13,089 bases of DNA, from assembly GCA_947252455.1 (NCBI GenBank), contig CAMXVQ010000033.1, positions 1 through 13,089 on the forward strand, written 5' to 3'. The translations under genes and the position numbers were made by a program. The notes beneath the pieces are model-generated. The model saw only the letters and a list, made by a program, of their open reading frames with translations, was not told the DNA's origin and did not search any database. This stretch comes from an uncultured Atopobium sp. (GTDB lineage: Bacteria; Actinomycetota; Coriobacteriia; Coriobacteriales; Atopobiaceae). Of this stretch, positions 7,207 through 13,089 are shown in pieces; positions within the stretch are counted from its first letter, which is position 1; each line of letters opens with the position of its first letter.

Positions 7207-8066
7207 ATACCAATTCTTATCCATCAGTTCGTGACGCGCTCTTTGAGCAGCCTGGCCCTAAAACAAAACGGTTGGTTTCGGCTCTCACCTCTATTTCTTT
7301 AATTGTGCTTGCGGCATTTGTAGCAAGTATTGTGTATCGTTTTTACATAACTGGTCAATTGGCACCTCGATTTTGGAATTTCTTTTTGTTACCCACAACG
7401 TGGATCTTTTTATTACAAGGTCTTGTTGGTACGCTTTCGATTGCTCTCGTAGCAGGAGTTCTTTCTTTATTGCTTGGTCTTGTGCTTATGCTTTGCCGTA
7501 TAAGTCATAACCGTTTTCTTAAGATTCCAGCACGTATATGTATCGATTTCTTCCGTGGAGTGCCAAGTCTTTTGCTCATTTACTTTTGTTTCTTGGTAAT
7601 TCCGCAATACGGTATTAAAATGCCTTCGTTTTGGATGATTACGCTACCTGTGGCGTGTGCTGCGGCAGCTGTTTTGGCGGAGGTCTTTCGCTCGGGCGTA
7701 CATGCTGTTGCAAAAGGTCAAAAGGAAGCAGCGTATGCACTTGGTTTTACTCGTGCTCAAGTGTTACAAAAGGTTGTTTTGCCACAGGCAATTCGCTACG
7801 TTATTCCAGCGCTTATAGCGCAGCTCGTTGTTGTTGTGAAAGACACTACGGTTGCCTATGTTGTAAGTTATCCCGATTTGTTGCAAAACGCACGGGTTCT
7901 TATCACCAATTACGATGCGCTTGTTTCGGTGTATTTGATTGTTGCGCTTATCTATATTGCAATTAACTGGTCGCTTAATAACATTTCTAAGTGGTATACC
8001 AAAAAGACAAGCGTGCCGGTATCAAGCTCAAAAGTTGATTTGTCGGTTGAAATGAGCGAAATTTAG
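7203..8066 (+). CDS. Amino acid ABC transporter permease, second subunit (GluD-like)
   Basis: 287 residues. A cytoplasmic N-terminal extension of about 28 residues precedes the first hydrophobic segment (29-45), and a polar tail follows the last (from about 262), as in GluD-type subunits that are longer than their GluC partner. The family block FFRGVPSLLLIYF is at 116-128 and the EAA loop at 175-195 (EAAYALGF, then VVLPQ). The ATG overlaps the stop of the upstream permease by four bases, so start choice is secure from coupling. The stop codon TAG supplies the first G of the GGGAG ribosome binding site for the ATPase. It is expected to pair with the first permease in the inner membrane. Confidence 0.93.
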   Translation: MNTNSYPSVRDALFEQPGPKTKRLVSALTSISLIVLAAFVASIVYRFYITGQLAPRFWNFFLLPTTWIFLLQGLVGTLSIALVAGVLSLLLGLVLMLCRISHNRFLKIPARICIDFFRGVPSLLLIYFCFLVIPQYGIKMPSFWMITLPVACAAAAVLAEVFRSGVHAVAKGQKEAAYALGFTRAQVLQKVVLPQAIRYVIPALIAQLVVVVKDTTVAYVVSYPDLLQNARVLITNYDALVSVYLIVALIYIAINWSLNNISKWYTKKTSVPVSSSKVDLSVEMSEI

Positions 8067-8075
8067 GGAGTCGGT

Positions 8076-8858
8076 ATGGAAGATATGAAAGAAGCCGAAG
8101 TAACGCCAAAGTCTTCTCAGGATATTCCTGTTGTTGAGTTTAAATCGGTGAATAAATATTTTGGTAAATTACATGTATTAAAAGACATAAACCTCTCTAT
8201 CAAAGCAGGTGAGGTGGTTGTAATTATTGGCCCTTCTGGTTCGGGAAAGTCTACCTTATGTAGAACAATTAATCGCCTTGAAACCATTGATTCGGGCTCG
8301 ATACTGCTTGATGGCGAACCTTTACCTCAAGAGGGAAAAGAACTTGCAGCAATGAGAAGCCGTATTGGCATGGTTTTTCAGTCGTTTAACTTGTTTGCAC
8401 ATAAAAGTATCCTCGATAACGTGTGCATGGCGCCAATTGCCGTTCTTAAACGACCAAAAGACGAGGTACAAGCTGAAGCTCTCAAGCTTTTGAAGCGTGT
8501 AGGTGTAGAAGCACAGGCGCATAAAGTTCCTGCACAACTTTCTGGCGGCCAGCAGCAACGTGTAGCGATTGCTCGCTCGCTTGCAATGCACCCAGAAGTT
8601 ATGCTGTTTGATGAGCCTACCAGCGCGCTTGACCCTGAGATGATTAACGAAGTGCTTGATGTTATGGTTTCGTTGGCAAAAGAGGGCATGACCATGGTTG
8701 TCGTAACCCATGAGATGAATTTTGCTCGTCGTGTTGCCGATCGAATTGTGTTTATGGCTGATGGACAAATTTTGGAGGAAGCTTCTCCACAAGAATTCTT
8801 TGCTCAGCCAAAAACCCAGCGTGCGCAGGACTTTTTGGAATCTATTACCAATCACTAA
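8076..8858 (+). CDS. Amino acid ABC transporter ATP-binding protein (GluA/GlnQ-like)
   Basis: 260 residues with every ABC ATPase motif: Walker A GPSGSGKST (52-60), Q-loop VFQSFNLF (100-107, Q102), signature LSGGQQQR (155-162), Walker B VMLFDE (175-180, catalytic E180), D-loop SALD (183-186) and switch histidine H212 in VTHEM. The sequence SFNLFAH after the Q-loop and FDEPTSALDPE are typical of the polar amino acid (PAAT) importers. It acts on the cytoplasmic face as a dimer that drives the two permeases. Start ATG 8076 lies 5 bases after GGGAG (8066-8070), which overlaps the preceding stop. The first 17 or so residues form a charged extension. It is the last gene of the operon, the reverse of the corynebacterial gluABCD order in which the ATPase comes first. 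Confidence 0.96.
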   Translation: MEDMKEAEVTPKSSQDIPVVEFKSVNKYFGKLHVLKDINLSIKAGEVVVIIGPSGSGKSTLCRTINRLETIDSGSILLDGEPLPQEGKELAAMRSRIGMVFQSFNLFAHKSILDNVCMAPIAVLKRPKDEVQAEALKLLKRVGVEAQAHKVPAQLSGGQQQRVAIARSLAMHPEVMLFDEPTSALDPEMINEVLDVMVSLAKEGMTMVVVTHEMNFARRVADRIVFMADGQILEEASPQEFFAQPKTQRAQDFLESITNH

Positions 8859-8919
8859 GCATGCAATTCCAATTAATGTCGCGCCATGCGTGTAAACTAA
8901 AAAAGAAATAGGTAGTGTA

Positions 8920-8955
8920 GTGGCTGCATATTTTATGTAGCCACCATTTGATTTT
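8920..8955 (+). terminator. Candidate terminator or leader hairpin between the ABC operon and pcrA
   Basis: Stem 8920-8930 (GTGGCTGCATA) pairs with 8934-8944 (TATGTAGCCAC) over 11 bp with one G-U pair and a 3-base loop. It is followed by CATTTGATTTT, a broken T-rich tail. It lies 61 bases after the ATPase stop and ends 11 bases before the GGAG of pcrA. The imperfect T-run makes it a weak to moderate terminator; it could instead be a structured leader of the helicase mRNA. Confidence 0.45.
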
Positions 8956-8965
8956 GGAGATGTGC

Positions 8966-11575
8966 ATGGCGTTAGTTGCTCAAGATACATTGTTTTCCCC
9001 ACAAGATTTTAATGCTGATATGTCCCATAGTCATCAAAGTGGTAAAAGTGACAACGCTTTGCCGCACACGCGACAAAGTAGGGTAGATATAGATTCTCTT
9101 AACCCGCAACAAAAACAGGCTGTGTTGTGCACCCAAGGCCCTCTTTTGGTGCTTGCAGGGGCAGGTTCGGGCAAAACGCGTGTTTTAACGTATCGCATTG
9201 CATACCTTATTGAGGAGCAAGGGGTAAGTCCTTGGTCTATTCTTGCAATTACCTTTACCAATAAAGCTGCAAAAGAAATGCGTGAGCGTATAGAAATGCT
9301 GCTTCCTGGCAGAACGCAAGGTATGTGGGTGAGCACCTTTCACGCCATGTGCGTAAGAATTTTGCGCACGCACGCTGAGCGCCTGGGGTATTCAAAAAAT
9401 TTCACTATTTATGATACCGATGATACCAAACGCCTCATTAAGCATATTATGGACGATTTGAATCTTGATCCCAAAAAATATGCGCCCAATGCCATTCGCG
9501 AACGTATTTCTCAGGCAAAAAACGCTGCTCAGACGCCTCAAGATATGGAGGAGGCCGCGGGCGGATCTGTGCTGCTTGAAACCGCTGCAGAGGTTTATCG
9601 TATATTTGAGCAACGTCTGCGTACGGCAAATGCAATGGATTTTGACGATTTATTAGTCAAAACGTACGAGCTGTTTTCTAAAAACCCTGATGTTTTGGAA
9701 TACTATCAAAATGTTTTTAAATATATCAGTGTTGATGAGTACCAAGACACCAATGCTGTTCAATATGCGCTTACTAATTTGTTGGCACGCAAATATCAAA
9801 ATTTAATGGTTGTAGGTGATGACGACCAATCCATTTATTCTTGGCGTGGAGCCGATATTACTAATATCTTGTCGTTTAGAAAAGACTATCCGCAGGCTCA
9901 TGTGGTAAAGCTCGAACAAAACTATCGATCAACAGGGCATATCTTGCATGCTGCTAACGCGGTAGTCAAGCATAATTCAAGGCGTGAAGCAAAAGAGCTG
10001 TTTACCAAAGCAGGCGATGGCCAAAAGGTTGAGGTGTTTCAGGCTTCTGATGAGCGCGATGAAGGTCGCTGGATTGGCGCTGAAATTGAGAAGCTCCATG
10101 ATAGCGGTTGCGCATATAGCGATATAGCAGTGTTTTATCGTATGAACGCGCAATCTCGTATTTTAGAAGATATGTTTTTACGCGCAGGCGTGCCGTATAA
10201 AATTGTGGGCGGTACGCGATTCTTTGACCGTGCAGAAATTAGAGACGTTCTTGCGTATCTTAAAGTTGTGGTTAATCCCTTTGATGATGTGAGTGTTTTG
10301 CGCATTATCAATACGCCGCGCAGAGGTATTGGTACAACATCTATTGATAAAATCCAGTCATATGCCAATGACCGAAATATCTCGTTTTTTGAGGCAGTAT
10401 GTGCTTGTTGCGATGAAAAAGATCTTCTTAATGCTCGTTTGCGTACCAAACTTTCTGAGTTTGTAGCGTGCATTCAAAAAGCACAGACTATGCACGGTGA
10501 TTTGTCGAAAGTTATTTCGGCAATTTTGGACGAAACGCATCTTGTTGATGCACTTAAAAGCGAGGGTAGTGTTGAGGCCGAATCCCGAATCGAAAACATA
10601 CAAGAGTTTTTAAGCGTTGCTGCAGAATTTGAAGCATCGCACGACAACATGGAAGAAACTTTGATGAGCCTGCAAGACCTTGCCGAAGCAGGTTTAATTG
10701 ATAGTCAACAGTTAGATGAGTTGGGCGCGTCCGCTTTGGATTCTCAAGCGCCTTCTGCTGTAAATGCTCGTCCATCTGCGCAGGTAAAAGACATTATAGC
10801 CGCTCATCAACAAGGCAACTCACAAACACTTGACACGGTCCAAGCGGCTGCTTCTGAGCACACAGCAGACCAGGGTGCGGTTGACGCCAATTTAGCTGCA
10901 TTTATCGAATGGCTTGCCCTGCGTTCAGATCTTGATACGCTTTCTGGTCAAACAAGCGCTATTACAATGATGACAGTACATGCGGCTAAGGGTTTGGAAT
11001 TTCCTGTGGTATTTGTTGCAGGAATGGAAGACGGTATTTTCCCTCATGTAGCATTTGATAGAAGCGAATCTTTAATCGAAGAAGAGCGACGCCTTGCCTA
11101 TGTTGCCATTACACGTGCACGTAAACGCTTGTTCTTAAGCTATGCAAGCGTAAGACATATGTTTGGTAGCACGCAAACTAACCCCAGAAGTCGCTTCTTA
11201 AACGAAATCCCCGAAGAAGACATACACGCAACAGGCGTTGGCTCGTCGGGCTTCACAGGCGTTGGCTGGGAAAAGCGTGGAGATCGGCACGGAACGTTTG
11301 GGTCGGGCAGAGGTCAAGATGTCTATGGTGGACACGTTTTTGGTTCGTATACGCGCTCTACGGGAACAAGTACGCAATCTCAAGCTAGTGGCATACAAAA
11401 AGATAGCGCTCAAGCGCTTACATCCTTTAAGCGCGGTGATCGCGTTTCTCATAAAACGTTTGGCATAGGTGTTGTAAGAAGCGAAACACGCGATACTGTA
11501 GAAGTGTTTTTTGAAAAGACAGGTAAAACCAAGAAGCTCATGAAAGGTTTTGCTCCTTTGGTTAAGTTAGATTAA
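8966..11575 (+). CDS. pcrA: ATP-dependent 3'-5' DNA helicase PcrA/UvrD
   Basis: 869-residue superfamily 1A helicase acting in nucleotide excision repair, replication restart and removal of stalled polymerase. Start ATG 8966 has GGAG 6 bases upstream; the longer frame from TTG 8948 has none. Motifs in order: Q motif LNPQQKQAV (45-53), Walker A GAGSGKT (65-71), Ia TFTNKAAKEM (96-105), Ib TFHAMC (124-129), II VDEYQDTN (256-263), III GDDDQSIYSWRGA (284-296), IV LEQNYRST (316-323), V TVHAAKGLEFP (670-680), VI RLAYVAITRARKRL (709-722). The C-terminus (820-869) is the Tudor-like domain with FKRGDRVSHKTFGIGVV, which contacts RNA polymerase in PcrA. It is longer than the 720-740 residues of Bacillus-type PcrA owing to a 40-residue N-terminal tail, an insertion at about 562-641 and a Gly/Ser-rich linker near 755-815. 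Confidence 0.97.
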   Translation: MALVAQDTLFSPQDFNADMSHSHQSGKSDNALPHTRQSRVDIDSLNPQQKQAVLCTQGPLLVLAGAGSGKTRVLTYRIAYLIEEQGVSPWSILAITFTNKAAKEMRERIEMLLPGRTQGMWVSTFHAMCVRILRTHAERLGYSKNFTIYDTDDTKRLIKHIMDDLNLDPKKYAPNAIRERISQAKNAAQTPQDMEEAAGGSVLLETAAEVYRIFEQRLRTANAMDFDDLLVKTYELFSKNPDVLEYYQNVFKYISVDEYQDTNAVQYALTNLLARKYQNLMVVGDDDQSIYSWRGADITNILSFRKDYPQAHVVKLEQNYRSTGHILHAANAVVKHNSRREAKELFTKAGDGQKVEVFQASDERDEGRWIGAEIEKLHDSGCAYSDIAVFYRMNAQSRILEDMFLRAGVPYKIVGGTRFFDRAEIRDVLAYLKVVVNPFDDVSVLRIINTPRRGIGTTSIDKIQSYANDRNISFFEAVCACCDEKDLLNARLRTKLSEFVACIQKAQTMHGDLSKVISAILDETHLVDALKSEGSVEAESRIENIQEFLSVAAEFEASHDNMEETLMSLQDLAEAGLIDSQQLDELGASALDSQAPSAVNARPSAQVKDIIAAHQQGNSQTLDTVQAAASEHTADQGAVDANLAAFIEWLALRSDLDTLSGQTSAITMMTVHAAKGLEFPVVFVAGMEDGIFPHVAFDRSESLIEEERRLAYVAITRARKRLFLSYASVRHMFGSTQTNPRSRFLNEIPEEDIHATGVGSSGFTGVGWEKRGDRHGTFGSGRGQDVYGGHVFGSYTRSTGTSTQSQASGIQKDSAQALTSFKRGDRVSHKTFGIGVVRSETRDTVEVFFEKTGKTKKLMKGFAPLVKLD

Positions 11576-11658
11576 ACGCATGTCATCTTAAAACGGGTAC
11601 AGTAGCATTTCTGTAAAGCAAACTAAAAGTGTGCCAAATATTTTGCGAAAGAGGTTAT

Positions 11659-12360
11659 ATGATTCAGACGTATGGCATTATCGGTGCTATGAAAGTTGAA
11701 ACCGAACTTCTGGTAGAACATATGCAGCAGCCGCGCCGCACGCGTTTTGCGTCCATGGACTTTTTTGAAGGCGTGTTATGCGGCAAGCAAGTTGTGGTGG
11801 TTCAAAGTGGTATCGGCAAAGTAAATGCAGGTATTTGTGCTCAGATCCTGTGCAATATCTATCACGTGGACGCAATCATCAACACGGGCATTGCTGGCGC
11901 TTTGGATTTGCGCTTAACGGTTGGTGACGTTGTGGTTTCAACGGAGGTAGTACACCACGATTTTGATGTAAGTAATTTGTCGTACCCCCTAGGGCAAATT
12001 CCTGGTATGGACACGCTCACCTTTAAAGCGTCTGATGAGCTTATAGTTGCTGCAGATAAAGCCATACGTTCTGCTCGACCAGATATACATTCTTACAGGG
12101 GATGCATTGCGTCAGGAGATCAGTTTGTGCATACGCGCGCCCGAAAAACCGAGATTGTGCAAGAGTTTGGCGCGCTTTGTTGCGAGATGGAAGGTGCTGC
12201 AATTGGACAGACTTGCTATCTGAATCACATTCCCTTTGTTGTTATGCGCACCATTTCTGATAATGCCGATGAAGAATCGGGAGTTGATTATCCTAAATTT
12301 GAAAAACAAACAGCGCATGATAATGCGCGGATTATTGAGCACATGCTTTTGACGCTGTAA
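11659..12360 (+). CDS. mtnN: 5'-methylthioadenosine/S-adenosylhomocysteine nucleosidase
   Basis: Also called pfs. 233 residues, the normal length. It hydrolyses S-adenosylhomocysteine to S-ribosylhomocysteine plus adenine, and methylthioadenosine likewise, in the cytoplasm. Conserved features: GIIGAMKVE (6-14, E14 aligning with the E. coli catalytic E12), GIAGAL (77-82), CEMEGAAI (175-182, E178 aligning with the ribose-binding E174) and RTISDNAD (197-204, D201 aligning with the general-acid D197). The spacings of E178 and D201 match E. coli exactly. Start ATG 11659 follows AAGAGG by 4 bases; a GTG ten codons earlier has no ribosome binding site. It lies 83 bases after pcrA and 84 bases before luxS, whose enzyme uses its product, so joint expression is likely although no clear promoter was identified. 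Confidence 0.95.
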   Translation: MIQTYGIIGAMKVETELLVEHMQQPRRTRFASMDFFEGVLCGKQVVVVQSGIGKVNAGICAQILCNIYHVDAIINTGIAGALDLRLTVGDVVVSTEVVHHDFDVSNLSYPLGQIPGMDTLTFKASDELIVAADKAIRSARPDIHSYRGCIASGDQFVHTRARKTEIVQEFGALCCEMEGAAIGQTCYLNHIPFVVMRTISDNADEESGVDYPKFEKQTAHDNARIIEHMLLTL

Positions 12361-12444
12361 GGCAGCATCATCAGCTCTACGAGTTATGCTATATACAGTT
12401 TATGCGTGGCTTATGTTTTACGTAATGCAAATGAGGTGAGTTTG

Positions 12445-12930
12445 ATGGAAAAGATTGCAAGTTTTACCGTTAATCACGAGCTTTTAGAGCCTGGTGTGTA
12501 TGTATCACGACGCGATACATATCCAAACACTTCGTATGAGGTAACTACCTTTGATATTCGCATGTGCGCGCCAAATCGTGAGCCTGTTATTGATACGGCG
12601 GCTTTGCATGCGCTTGAACATATGGGAGCTACGTATCTGCGTAATAATAAAGCATGGGCGTCGCGTGTTTTATATTTTGGTCCGATGGGTTGCAGAACAG
12701 GATTTTACCTTTTATTGTTTGGCTCATATCAAACGCAAGATATTATTGACCTGCTTTGCGAGCTGTTTTCAAGCATGGCAACCCATGAGGGTACAGTTCC
12801 AGGAGCTTTACCCAAAGAATGTGGTAACTGGCATGATAGTGATTTGCCTATGGCAAAATGGTGGGCAAAGCGTTTTCTTGAGCAAACGTTGCTTCATATA
12901 GATAATGCACACATGAATTATCCTGTGTAA
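12445..12930 (+). CDS. luxS: S-ribosylhomocysteine lyase LuxS
   Basis: 161 residues. It cleaves S-ribosylhomocysteine to homocysteine and 4,5-dihydroxy-2,3-pentanedione, the precursor of the AI-2 signal, completing the two-step route begun by the neighbouring nucleosidase. The metal site is intact: HALEH (55-59; H55 and H59 ligands, E58 catalytic) and C126 in KECGNW. C83 in MGCRTG is the second catalytic residue (Cys84 of Bacillus). The substrate-site block SYEVTTFDIRM is at 30-40, with R39 expected to contact the substrate. Start ATG 12445 has GAGG 8 bases upstream; a GTG 13 codons earlier lacks one. No T-tailed terminator directly follows the stop; the first strong hairpin downstream is the one at the insertion-sequence end near 13003. 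Confidence 0.97.
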   Translation: MEKIASFTVNHELLEPGVYVSRRDTYPNTSYEVTTFDIRMCAPNREPVIDTAALHALEHMGATYLRNNKAWASRVLYFGPMGCRTGFYLLLFGSYQTQDIIDLLCELFSSMATHEGTVPGALPKECGNWHDSDLPMAKWWAKRFLEQTLLHIDNAHMNYPV

Positions 12931-13002
12931 GTATCTGAGAACCTACACTATTACTATTATATAAAATTTGATAAAAATACCCTCAAATTGCTTATGATAT
13001 GT

Positions 13003-13035
13003 ACCCCTTTTACTGGACAAACCAGTGAAAGGGGT
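13003..13035 (+). promoter_or_regulatory. 14-bp hairpin at the IS end covering the transposase ribosome binding site
   Basis: Arms 13003-13016 and 13022-13035 pair without interruption (14 bp, one G-U pair at 13011/13027) around the 5-base loop ACAAA. The right arm contains AAAGGGG (13028-13034), the only ribosome binding site for the ATG at 13040. Followed by TTTGT, it might also act as a weak terminator for transcripts coming from luxS. Confidence 0.7.
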
Positions 13036-13039
13036 TTGT

Positions 13040-13089
13040 ATGAAATACGATTATGCTTTTAAACTTAATGCTGTAGAACTATATCGCTC
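13040..13089 (+). CDS. IS3-family transposase OrfA, N-terminal fragment (cut by window edge)
   Basis: Only 16 full codons are visible: MKYDYAFKLNAVELYR. This matches the common opening of IS3-type OrfA helix-turn-helix proteins (MKYxYEFKLxxVELYR pattern), which bind the element's ends. AAAGGGG stands 5 bases before the ATG. Whether the element is intact cannot be judged because the remainder is outside the window. Confidence 0.7.
   Translation, partial: MKYDYAFKLNAVELYR

Larger units (their letters stand above)
13000..13089 (+). mobile_element. Left end of an IS3-type insertion sequence (partial)
   Basis: A TG-starting end, TGTACCCCTTTTACTGGACA (13000-13019), resembles the terminal repeats of IS3-family (IS150-like) elements, which often begin TGTAC and reach a GGACA. 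It lies 21 bases before the ribosome binding site core and 40 bases before the transposase start. The right end, any target duplication and the second reading frame are beyond the window, so the boundary at 13000 is an estimate. Confidence 0.6.

Noticed and set aside
8322..9002. 226-codon minus-strand frame over the ABC ATPase
   Set aside because: Antisense shadow of a gene with every ABC motif; the translation is rich in His/Cys/Asn with no recognisable domain and no ribosome binding site.
11234..11273. Repeated ACAGGCGTTGGCT within pcrA
   Set aside because: Two copies only, explained by the Gly-Val-Gly linker of the protein; no wider array.
12965..12989. Inverted repeat AATTTGA/TCAAATT after luxS
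   Set aside because: Only 7 AT-rich base pairs with an 11-base loop and no T-run, so not a credible terminator.

Overview
The window reads as an ordinary chromosomal stretch of a moderately AT-rich bacterium. Ribosome binding sites are canonical (AAGGAGG or GGAG). Protein content and style (secreted lysozyme-like coiled-coil protein, PcrA with a C-terminal RNA-polymerase-type domain, Pfs/LuxS, glutamate-type ABC importer) would fit a low-GC member of the Coriobacteriia such as the Atopobiaceae. That placement is inference from overall similarity; no rRNA or other marker is present to prove it.

Layout: (1) 1-1001, minus strand, the N-terminal third or so of a large M16C (presequence-protease-like) zinc peptidase, cut by the window edge. 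(2) 1221-2225, plus strand, an EamA/DMT-type transporter. (3) 2438-3493, minus strand, a secreted coiled-coil protein with a lysozyme-like C-terminal domain and a clear intrinsic terminator. (4) 3656-4117, minus strand, a universal stress protein. (5) 4311-5213, plus strand, undecaprenyl-diphosphatase (uppP). (6) 5214-5513, a 300-base gap with two strong hairpins ahead of the next operon. (7) 5514-8858, a four-gene polar amino acid ABC importer: Tat-type lipoprotein binding protein, two permeases that overlap or abut, and the ATPase. (8) 8966-11575, PcrA/UvrD helicase. (9) 11659-12930, the Pfs-LuxS pair. (10) From about 13000, the left end and first codons of an IS3-type insertion sequence.

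How the genes connect: uppP recycles the lipid carrier for peptidoglycan and the secreted protein probably cuts or remodels that peptidoglycan, but they lie on opposite strands and are not one operon. The importer genes form a self-contained uptake system, probably for glutamate/glutamine-type amino acids. Pfs and LuxS catalyse consecutive steps that detoxify S-adenosylhomocysteine and release the AI-2 precursor.

I found no convincing unknown multi-gene system. The most interesting points are regulatory or structural: a 14-bp hairpin at the IS end that buries the transposase ribosome binding site, a hairpin-rich leader before the ABC operon, and a roughly 80-residue low-complexity insertion in PcrA.
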